From Bacteroidaceae bacterium (GTDB lineage: Bacteria > Bacteroidota > Bacteroidia > Bacteroidales > Bacteroidaceae), in assembly GCA_017965425.1 (NCBI GenBank), contig JAGCPY010000086.1, positions 1 through 64,000 of the forward strand: a DNA stretch of 64,000 bases, written 5' to 3'. Made by a program: the position numbers and the translations under genes. Within the stretch, counting starts at the first letter, position 1. Every line of letters starts with the position of its first letter. Under the pieces are notes generated by a model. It saw only the letters and a list, made by a program, of their open reading frames with translations, was not told the DNA's origin and ran no database searches. This document shows positions 56,801 through 61,551 of the stretch, one piece after another.

Positions 56801-58376
56801 CAGCATCAAGAGCAAGCTGGGCTTCATCGAGAAGACCGACGACACCAATGGCGACTTCGTGGCTTCAGACTCGAAGTCGGTGCAAGCCATCTGGACGAAG
56901 GACAACAAGACGCTGACGTTCTACTATGGTAAGCAATACAAGAAGGATGGTAAGTTCAATGGAAAGACCATCACCGAGGTGTGGAGCGTCCGCTCCGGCT
57001 ACACTCCTTGGCGTGATACCGTGAAGGGCATCATGACCACCGCCACGATTGATCCGTCGATGGCAGACTATGGTATGACCAGCTATTCCTATTGGTTCGC
57101 CGATTGTGCCAAGCTGACCACCATCAACGGCCTTACGAATCTGAAAACGAGCAGTTGCACGAGCTACAGCTATATGTTCTCAGGCTGTTCGGCCCTTACG
57201 ACCCTCGATGTCAGCAAGTTCATGACCGATTGGTCTCTATCGCAGTCTACGCGCATCAACCTGTCCGGCATGTTCTACAATTGCGAGTCGCTGAAATCAT
57301 TAGATGTCAGCCAGTGGACAGAGACCAAACGTGTGTCTAGCATGTCCTATATGTTCAAGGGCTGTAGCTCGTTGACGAAACTCGACATGAGCAAGTGGAA
57401 CACCCAGGAAGTCACAACCATGTGCAGTATGTTCAGCGGCTGTACAGATCTCACGAGCATCTCCTTCGGCAGCAGTTGGAATACCTCGAAGGTGACCGAC
57501 ATGAGCTATATGTTCATGGACTGCGAGAGCCTGAAGTACATTCCTGTCGAGTACCTGAACCCGCAGAGCGTGACCACCATGAGGGCGATGTTCAAGAACT
57601 GCTACGATTGGGCGGCATCCTTTGGACCGTATGCGCCTTGGAAGTGGAACGTCGAAAAGGTGAAAGACATGAGCGAAATGTTCTTCGAGTGCGAGAGCGT
57701 CACCTCGTTGAACCTGACCGAGTGGAAGACGTCGAGCGTGACCAATATGTCCAATATGTTTGCCTACTGTAAGAAGATTACAGACCGCAGCACAATCAGC
57801 CATTTACTTGATGTATCCAAACTCGATGTGTCGAAGGTGACGGATATGAGTGGAATGTTCAAAGGCTGCGGCGGCATCCGCGATCTGGACCTGAGCCAGT
57901 GGAACACCAACTCACTGACGAACATGAAGGAAATGTTCTACTACTGCTCCAAGCTGGAAACCATCGACCTCAGCCACTTCGACCTCTCCAAGGTCACCAA
58001 TATGTATCAGGCGTTCTATAACTGCACCAGCGCCAATACCGTCGACCTGCGAGTGTCCAAGGTTTGGAAGGCCAGTACGAAGAATTGTCTCAACTATGCC
58101 TTCAGCTATGTGAAGGGACATGTCCTCTTGAACCACAATGCCCAGATTACTGGCGAAAGCAAGTATGCCTGCTCAAACTACTCCAATCAATTCTTGATCA
58201 GAGACTGTGATTCGGGTACCTACAAGACCGACATGGTGAAGACATTGAAGAACCTTGGGTCCAAGACGTACAAAGCCCTCCCCAATGCTACCCAGGAATG
58301 GAAAGATAGAGATGGCAAGATTTGGTGGTACACCATCAATTCAAGAAATGGTGCGTACCAAACGGTATATGAATAA
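44862..58376 (+). CDS. Giant 4504-aa surface protein: scaffold fused to five BspA-type repeat modules
   Basis: A signal peptide (hydrophobic run ending APLRAQ) follows an odd His/Ser-rich N-region. Residues about 45-340 look like tandem Fn3/Ig-like domains with an ITEPANYFNISLTNTGKDI strand pair. Residues about 345-380 are a Lys/Glu-rich linker. Residues about 520-1400 are long repetitive beta sequence; 1480-1510 is coiled-coil-like; about 1650-1790 holds WYAMGQLYAYLAAELGVHI and LPNPTWMEGS, wording I recall from long hypothetical Bacteroidota proteins sometimes labelled TANFOR. From about 2744 to the end, five modules each carry a header and several DUF285 repeats of the MSYMFxGC type (about 35 in all). 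No T9SS tail is visible at the C-terminus. The stop overlaps the next frame. Confidence 0.85.
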   Translation: MITEKAYKSYQTHESHTAHKSHSTFLLFLLFSLFSFFSAPLRAQDVTVTVTPTQPILPPQVMLYITEPANYFNISLTNTGKDIANVYLVMQVEQVNPSSGLSITTPANRQPKMPIVVPANGSRILAPAEVRGLFNHIPLNEIKAPNDLFDNYTNGSFGLLPEGQYELHFTAYRWDPTLPDPVVASSPTGGLAVFNVCYKAQAPEFLTPAVISQDLMAVAEIDPLAPQFTWKAPVVACNPTVLQYTYSLRIVEVLPNQLPDNSMDHNPVVYQASNLSTPMCMIPQTVIKQMKEGTTYAAQVTAVSANVNKQMLNYVSIENDGKSTYKLFRLKASEKPKVVPNIDQERKNDDVDEELKKKEEEDKNKEDEEGFIRFGKSEGVGTEDKDSLFTYRNPVLLAPSFVEGGVRQVFTNDPIEVKWDPVWHIGGAGKNPDDNKFEYEVRLYKGDEEADREETMKTEPIWKLRTKELTTTIEWEDIEKKTKVGDYLLLEVKPIITKGKSIAFTEDDNINDFGLNERLSRKYFQCEARVEINDKNPTSKSAQDLKGKVVAIGEYFLTIDDIKGSGDMGFSGSGRVEWKPFGASIMVCVTFDNLKINKSDIVYEGICVSAKAPEMLSSMAVVDKLFSDWGIDNLIGESGLPYADKLQTEATGKIKSIAEKANIGDYYAKIQKGKDLFKLLTSGKMDKLYMPVKFPTEVLPSKFDAVDLQIVEMKFAATYATMNIMGEAIMPECDVLKSKVLLFGAPRICISPNKFLPDDGQIALLGDFTLTPSDMEITFKAPKDPITPKDGCYISWNSTEKGSKLELLGIDADMKVEGMYKEVNGKLTNDLAVMNLRASVGSWDDLLVDNISVEDFQLKDLPGWTFQAQDVVYDHSDYRNSDKMGEFPSGYDKKESECDKDINKWHGLHIGKVGVAFPKSLELGDIDEEHKDKRLWVGAKEMFIDKSGVTVIIGANNVFEAKEGTLGGWGISLDEAHVQIIQNDFDNCGFTGQINVPILKRQKGSEHEGEFGNVKYTCQIRDLSNPKNEKGKKNTKDKPTRLSYIFLTEQVEPLDFSFLVAQAELDPVQTYFLVDAYDDDKKPGEIKTQIELCLGGDIGIGLIDNANAWLKEKTESLPLQLKIPELHFTKMRFSNVSESDDWVINDKRVEDKRKARDEKAQAIHDAALKILVEGKEFNVGTTQEPFYIDLGEWSFSSAPKHLGPFSFNLTEFKPNFESKNKKVTLEVGGSIGLCEVLDVGAKVLISAKVDIPDIKKPKTWSISDGDVEFKKLELDLDWTALHFHGELEATTEPDKGYSGALDIEIVGFFKLDCKGGYYEHKKDEKDNNDRDFAWGYFMASIESGAGIHVDPVVINRISGGFFFNCRPTKGKNKFDGDPKAAYGNIGVAFGLGLSTTAGEQALKADLDMLVVYDSYNKCLSTFMLNGKVEAVGGMIKAECSLIYENEKNTAHETVNRYLCLNLTVEAGMDSNALLDKVKGMNASLEKLQGKLDEFQGEIDGVYQRVKNASSGMGALSGDYENPNSDGTEVKEKNKEQSKEFEASAGSVKVSLEFKVTWVKDKVAYKTPKWHLYLGEPDKAHRCTFTYLKFKSPICSVDIGADGYLCLGNELPNGGALPDIPDKITKFLAGEKSSTTDMGADLGKAQRSRKAAAKALLDPNSLNGGVMVGASAWGSINIDLGLLYGSLEAIAGFDAALVNYGDMAYCMNSGKAMGYKGWYAMGQLYAYLAAELGVHIHIGNFINEKISILDAGIGGVLEMGLPNPTWMEGSARIKISLLGGLCKINKKFDFSAGDHCVPFKGNALDGFEMFQSVSHGSDSLYQALLDPTFAISVDDAKHMTFTTQSSIGSHYRLLDPSWEAELADKDETTEEDIEKAMALNASRTYVFDMDQDLNYYGMKKGVRLFDLGTAATDLIKNGKGTKDELDKAMRTNTYWTTAQNAQDDKPLFKNLSDYVSNIMYERSGTVAETSMIMSSPELNSSVTDYLADTWQSRIDEVITTGTLTVKDGKKNVQLTALEYNPTEVNCSFREQKGTTFHLTGMNLKPGHSYVLFLMADAYEIDNGRRVWCEYIKDGKPKRIHWRQTKAWFFRVKSNTEDKIITDSLRDLEPYIALAYPSYNGTRVLDNHGEGDVRAYFDDIMKPTIALNRDIRTSLPANKMKWVLEGYTAAGDTLKPQTRNAVYQQNGNCINLEPSSPFKPFDEFTAAAKGKSNYDFSQEKYRLKLLYTYRHKELVTGQRAKFMKDPYYDRGDSTVALVDMPIITLPHDVTLNRGTFTDSWKVVTQKENTELLAYTKPFVGATMDSIPNILYESDYTSKGLTDEDFVFKNTKFESANLPYRLIDPYMYFAYLGKWVFIGDREIGTYAFDNTPVKFGSESLIYNYNGTVVNSEFLKVDKKKGEKNKTLLELRDQMYSVWNTWNYNDGNHPKYPLPSVGSTIGGVTANNQDGKTSTVTPIDINHVYTVKLDYSYVFEDLVKDYVAVYNVADQLSTKLRSASRDVLNKFYNRMNIEKGSCNSKLFNTNFNYDLKQWNNLHRGQYIEIEDRGYNVRVPYYQLPLIFGGCFGSDNDVAVYGAPTSNPQTLDKSYRTLGASIGEDDLSSGDGDPEYARLSKRWDTQASNLLFFRLCGATKGDKIYGYDNYLFSVYKELYDNNYPSSYHVNWDDFQRNKALEQVTRFKARIYRVDGYDIDKGLYVVTDKNKGRGGGPWEESVNIGMETSYIKNLADMYKSVEEQDAYRETHYDKQIPQVLWCNDTKTLIFLCTSQIWKAGDKYPSGGKDMKGTVTWVYTEDRVKDKNWRNYTIMQNCTNVYVNQSFGLRTYEGTDDLKGFFEDFKKLTTVKNVGVLTSASTKDMSYMFKGCEKLTDVDFDNKYYTTWTKSVTSMSHMFDGCKSLKKLDLTQFNTSKVRGMTSMFEGCESLTSVDLSSFTGESLMGTSYMFYGCKNLSSIDISTIGGVELTSSVSRMFEGCTALRTLHMDILDPRQMTEWEMRDMFKGVSNRLTCYYYSGLHQYIVKQIPGTKKAVADQRAKVVYGRCSNGDEALFFLFTPNKFKVGYSYTITPQYVDLDGSMSNSDIWNKKYPETEYNVTVKGVWQGDDVTNTWGAPQWSTGASTVKYVYIDKAFSSAKPASTYSWFKNFSNVRAFHGLCYLNTELVTDMSYMFQNCSQVERLGLGNFDSGGFRVDTKFQVANVTKMTSMFQGCSKLEELSMYKWDVSKVTTTYNMFNGCSKLTFTDYRTKWPLNDFKNVTDMSYMFANCSSLENTDPLYGLRIATDKVTDMSRMFSGCSSMKVIPYFTSTEKVTKMNGMFSSCSNLQKADFTPYKTDNLKQVERMFDYCSSMEEINLGNNTLSQVTSATDMFRNVNKPSYIYLPGDATRIINVCSASTFPNRIILSPAYAIVLRSGSYFEMMLYGKRTTLKSGDRCDIYPYEGYTVEKVLSSTNIQNSTDRPEWENWYSIYPKIKKIVIHSSFSDVPLLNAKMYFADMSELTEIKGLGNLDVSKAKDVSYMFSGCPKLETVDGTIYLTSATNAASMFWGCKSLKKIPVSFSTSDVLIRTDGMFQGCSSVSEIGSSYNYPRLGNVENMSYMFSGCSNLYNLAISRLNTSKATTMEGMFSGCSSLSESSLKGIKSFDTKNVTSMAYMLKGTQMSELDLSTWNTGAVTNMSGMFADCSQLRKVQLGSNWTLSNLKSYTTTAGFSGVHDLAVLVPAAKLSSIKSAFTDKQGFKVGSTGQFYDENVKGTAQVIWTRSNKTLTFYYGMPVGSTFNNLTVTQKWTGDDVLSNSNTKAKWIDAVKGDVTTVTFDKTFSEARPTTTKGWFNGCKKLTTINGLENLCTCYSVTDMSYMFNECEGLTELSFDNSRPLWGTSKVTNMSSMFSGCKNLKKLVLTRFNTEKVTNMFSLFYDLRGIEKLDVSMFNTSSVTTATYLFYYMTNLRTLIVGSNFTFPKLSSTAYAAFSGVKKCEITATSTVINSVKSSIKSKLGFIEKTDDTNGDFVASDSKSVQAIWTKDNKTLTFYYGKQYKKDGKFNGKTITEVWSVRSGYTPWRDTVKGIMTTATIDPSMADYGMTSYSYWFADCAKLTTINGLTNLKTSSCTSYSYMFSGCSALTTLDVSKFMTDWSLSQSTRINLSGMFYNCESLKSLDVSQWTETKRVSSMSYMFKGCSSLTKLDMSKWNTQEVTTMCSMFSGCTDLTSISFGSSWNTSKVTDMSYMFMDCESLKYIPVEYLNPQSVTTMRAMFKNCYDWAASFGPYAPWKWNVEKVKDMSEMFFECESVTSLNLTEWKTSSVTNMSNMFAYCKKITDRSTISHLLDVSKLDVSKVTDMSGMFKGCGGIRDLDLSQWNTNSLTNMKEMFYYCSKLETIDLSHFDLSKVTNMYQAFYNCTSANTVDLRVSKVWKASTKNCLNYAFSYVKGHVLLNHNAQITGESKYACSNYSNQFLIRDCDSGTYKTDMVKTLKNLGSKTYKALPNATQEWKDRDGKIWWYTINSRNGAYQTVYE
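44880..44931 (+). repeat. CATAAGTCCCATA-type repeat in the giant gene's 5' end
   Basis: Degenerate direct units of about 12 bp (ATAAGTCCTATCAG, CCCATGAGTCCCATA, CTCATAAGTCCCATAG) encode the His/Ser-rich KSYQTHESHTAHKSHS just before the signal peptide. The wording is that of a repeat usually seen between genes, so the true start may lie downstream or the repeat has been absorbed. Confidence 0.55.
53094..58373 (+). repeat. Five tandem DUF285 (BspA-type) modules inside the giant gene
   Basis: Module headers start near 53105 (VLWCNDTKTLIFLC), 53950 (VVYGRCSNGDEALFF), 55055 (IVLRSGSYFEMMLYG), 56100 (VIWTRSNKTLTFYYG) and 56885 (AIWTKDNKTLTFYYG). Each is followed by a beta-rich spacer with a W-rich strand pair and then roughly 4-11 repeats of about 24 residues: L-x-L-x-x-(W/F)-N-T-S-x-V-T-x-M-S-x-M-F-x-x-C. 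The repeats are diverged enough in DNA to be stable. Confidence 0.85.
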
Positions 58377-58395
58377 TAAAAGAAAGCATCTGTAT

Positions 58396-60687
58396 ATGAA
58401 ATGTAAATCCATATTGTTGAGCGCCCTCTTCCTGACCTGTGGCCTGACGGCCACGGCTCAGGTCGCAGACACCACGGGTATTAATCCTCATACAGCGGTC
58501 AAACAGCCACGGGTGTTGCCGCGCCTGACAACTAAAATCCACCTCCAGACACGCGCCTATGGCGACAGCATTGTGCTGCGCTGGGCCACCGAGGACTTCG
58601 TGTCCTACAACTATCTGGCCCGCCTCGGCGTCAACGTGCTGCGTGTGCCGCGTGGCATGGTGGGTGACACGTTGGATGTCCCCGAGTTCCGCATCGACAC
58701 GATGGCCTACGAGCTGCTGCCCCTCACCTTGGAACAGTTCCGCAAGAAGTATGCCCCCACCGACAGCAGCGCCTACATCGCAATGGGGTTGCTCTATGGT
58801 GATAAGGAGAACGTACACAAGGCGGGTGAAGGCTTCGCCTCTGAGACGCAGAACCGAAGCGACGATCAGGACATCTCCTACGGCTTCGCCATGTTGGTGG
58901 CCGACTGGCGCAAGGACCTGGCCACAGACATGGCTGTGCGCTTCACCGACAAGGATGTGGAACCCGGACGCATCTACGACTACTACGTCCAGCCCACGGT
59001 CTGGGAGAATGGCGGTAAGCTCATCTTTGAGCCGGGCGTGGCAGAGGGCGTGGCAAACGTGCCTTACGTGCCCGAACCTTACTTGCCCCACATGAAAGAC
59101 TCCGTCGCTTCCAATCACTCCGTGCAGTTAGGCTGGTGGGACGGTTTGCACTCCAGCTTTGAGGTGGAACGCCGACAATCGGCGGATCTGAAGGGACAGG
59201 CCGTCGACGACACCTGGCAACGCATCACCCGCAAGCCCTACGTGCCGATGGTGCAGCAGCCTGAGGGCGAGGACTACTGCCTTGTGGTCGACTCCGTGCC
59301 GCAGTTGGGACTCTGGAACTATCGCATTTTTGGTTACGATCCTTTCGGTGAACTGACGGAACCTGCCGAGCGAAGCATCATGGTCATGGACCTTGACCCG
59401 CCGACACCAGCCAACCTGAAGTACATCGTCATCGAGCGTCCCGACGACAACGACCTCATGTCAAAGGTCATCGCACACGTCGTCTGGGAGAAGGACTCCA
59501 TCGAAGAGGATATGGCTGGCTATCGCATCTTCTACAAGCCGATGCGCGACAACGGCAACGGATGGCAAGCCATGAACTTCGACCTCATCGCACCCCAGGA
59601 CACGTTGTTCTCCATCGACATGACGGGCAAGCGTACGGGTATGATGTATATCTCGGCCTACGACGAGACAGGCAACGAGTCGAAGTCCTTCATGCAGCAA
59701 ATCCGTCTGACGGACTATAAGGCTCCGGCCGTACCCGACAACTTCCGTGCCGAAGTGCGGAAGATCGACATCGAGACAGACACGGCTGTGCTGCGTACTA
59801 AGTGGGCTTACGTAGACCTCTACTGGCAGCCCAAGGCCGAAGACGATGATATCGACTACTTTGATATTGCCTTTGCCAACGACAGTACCCACGAGTTCCT
59901 CGTCCGCAACGAAGGTGGTATCCGCCAGTCTGCCTACACCGACTCCCTCTCGCTGAATGCCAACCAGAAGTATATCTATTACAAGGTGCGTGCGATCGAC
60001 CAGAGCACGAACATCGGTGATTGGAGCGATTGGATTCAGGTGGAACGTCCACACATGACACCGCCGACGCAGCCTCACTTGGGCGAGTCCAGTCACTCCA
60101 ATGAGCATGGTATGCACATGGAATGGGTCGTGGGAGCAGATGCCGACATGAAAGAACATGTCCTCTACCGCCGTCTCGGTGAGGATGGCGAGGAAGAGGT
60201 GCTTGCCCGCTACGATGCCGACTCGGTGAAAGCTCACAACAACATCATCATCGTCGACGACAATCCGCCCTACGTGCAACGCGGACGCTACTATTACTGG
60301 ATGTCGAGCGAGAACGCTTCGCCTTTCATCAGCCATAGCATGGCCGTGAGCTGGAAGCATCAGGGACCGCGTTTTATCGCTGTGGATACCAAGCTCGAAG
60401 GAACCTTCCGTAGCGACGAGAAAGCCGTCGCCCTAGGATGGGGACTTGATCCCACGTCCCTGCCCGAAGGCGACTGGTATTGGGCCATCTTCCGCAAGGC
60501 TCCCGGTTCCGACAAGTTCGTCTACTACATGTCTGCCGAGCAGAATGCCCGCACCTATACCGACCATAGCCTCAGCGCCGGTGAATCGGCATCGTATTAT
60601 ATCCGCCTGCAGTTCGAAGACGGACGGTTCAGTCCCAACTCGAACGAGGTCACCATCACCTATCAGGAACAACCCACAAATCCATGA
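58396..60687 (+). CDS. Secreted fibronectin type III protein
   Basis: From the ATG at 58396 the 763-residue protein has a clean signal peptide (MKCKSILLSALFLTCGLTA). A start at 58369 overlaps the giant gene stop as ATGAATAA and is possible; the longer frame from 58255 is read from the giant gene and is not used. At least three Fn3 domains are visible in the middle and C-terminal parts (strand pairs such as TPANLKYIVIERPDDND, VYYKVRAIDQS-type endings, and a final SYYIRLQFEDGRFSPNSNEV). No enzyme motif. It is translationally linked to the giant protein and to the next lipoprotein, so they probably act together at the surface. Confidence 0.8.
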   Translation: MKCKSILLSALFLTCGLTATAQVADTTGINPHTAVKQPRVLPRLTTKIHLQTRAYGDSIVLRWATEDFVSYNYLARLGVNVLRVPRGMVGDTLDVPEFRIDTMAYELLPLTLEQFRKKYAPTDSSAYIAMGLLYGDKENVHKAGEGFASETQNRSDDQDISYGFAMLVADWRKDLATDMAVRFTDKDVEPGRIYDYYVQPTVWENGGKLIFEPGVAEGVANVPYVPEPYLPHMKDSVASNHSVQLGWWDGLHSSFEVERRQSADLKGQAVDDTWQRITRKPYVPMVQQPEGEDYCLVVDSVPQLGLWNYRIFGYDPFGELTEPAERSIMVMDLDPPTPANLKYIVIERPDDNDLMSKVIAHVVWEKDSIEEDMAGYRIFYKPMRDNGNGWQAMNFDLIAPQDTLFSIDMTGKRTGMMYISAYDETGNESKSFMQQIRLTDYKAPAVPDNFRAEVRKIDIETDTAVLRTKWAYVDLYWQPKAEDDDIDYFDIAFANDSTHEFLVRNEGGIRQSAYTDSLSLNANQKYIYYKVRAIDQSTNIGDWSDWIQVERPHMTPPTQPHLGESSHSNEHGMHMEWVVGADADMKEHVLYRRLGEDGEEEVLARYDADSVKAHNNIIIVDDNPPYVQRGRYYYWMSSENASPFISHSMAVSWKHQGPRFIAVDTKLEGTFRSDEKAVALGWGLDPTSLPEGDWYWAIFRKAPGSDKFVYYMSAEQNARTYTDHSLSAGESASYYIRLQFEDGRFSPNSNEVTITYQEQPTNP

Positions 60688-61535
60688 GCCTCATGAGAAA
60701 ATTTGCTAAGACACTTCGCCTGCTTTGCTGCACCTCCCTTCTCGTGCAGCTCGCCAGTTGCGGCCTGCTCGACTTCGACGTCGATAGCGACTTCTCGAAG
60801 ATAGCCGCCGAAATGTCGCTCAACTACGATACCGTCCATGTGCTGGTCGGCGACACCGTGGACCTGCGACCGTCGTTTAAACCAGATACACTGAACCTGC
60901 GCGATGTCTATGTGTCAACGTCTGATACAGACGTGGTGGTGGTTGATATGCTGACGGGACGAATTTCTGCCGTCGGCGTGGGATGGGCCAAGCTCTATGT
61001 GCAGTCGGTGTCGGCGCGCTTGCAGGACAGCTGCACCGTCCATGTCATGGAGACGTGGGTGGACAAAACGGCCATCTATCCTTACGAAACGGTGTTCTAT
61101 GCCGAGGTAACCGTCAACGGGAAGTCCCTGACCGAGGCGGACATGGAGAACATCAAGGTGGGTGCCTTCGTGAACGACGAGCTTCGCTGCTTAGGCGAGT
61201 TCCTCAATATTCACGGAGTCGGACGAATGGTGTTCCGTGTGGGAGGCGAAGACACCTTTGGCAATATCTATCCGTCTGCGACGCAGGAAGACGAGAACGT
61301 CGATGAGGAGGACGAGGACGAATCCATTTTTGGCGACAAGGATGTCTTTGATGATGACGAAGAGGAGGAAGAGGAACAGGAGAACGTGTTCGTTCCCTCG
61401 GACAAACCGCTGCCCATCGTCTTCCGCTGCCACGACAGAAAGAGAATGAAGCTCTATGAGTGCGCTGTCAAACCCGTCTTTGATGGCGGAAGGCAAGGTG
61501 AGCCGTCGAAACCCTATAAAATAGTATTCAAGTAA
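60684..61535 (+). CDS. Lipoprotein with an Ig-like domain and an acidic run
   Basis: Its ATG overlaps the previous stop (ATGA). The N-terminus ends in LLVQLASCG, a lipobox, so the mature protein is lipid-anchored. Residues about 45-125 resemble a bacterial Ig-like (BIG2) domain (VLVGDTVDLRPSF, VYVSTSDTDVVVV, GRISAVGVGWAKLYV). Near 205-240 there is a run almost entirely of Asp and Glu, a candidate calcium- or polycation-binding segment. The last part returns to beta strands (YKIVFK end). Family unknown; 283 residues. Confidence 0.75.
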   Translation: MSLMRKFAKTLRLLCCTSLLVQLASCGLLDFDVDSDFSKIAAEMSLNYDTVHVLVGDTVDLRPSFKPDTLNLRDVYVSTSDTDVVVVDMLTGRISAVGVGWAKLYVQSVSARLQDSCTVHVMETWVDKTAIYPYETVFYAEVTVNGKSLTEADMENIKVGAFVNDELRCLGEFLNIHGVGRMVFRVGGEDTFGNIYPSATQEDENVDEEDEDESIFGDKDVFDDDEEEEEEQENVFVPSDKPLPIVFRCHDRKRMKLYECAVKPVFDGGRQGEPSKPYKIVFK

Positions 61536-61551
61536 CTTAAAATATACATCT

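Noticed and set aside
58255-60687. Fn3 protein start at 58255
   Set aside because: The first ~38 residues are read from the end of the giant gene in another frame; a signal peptide begins at 58396.
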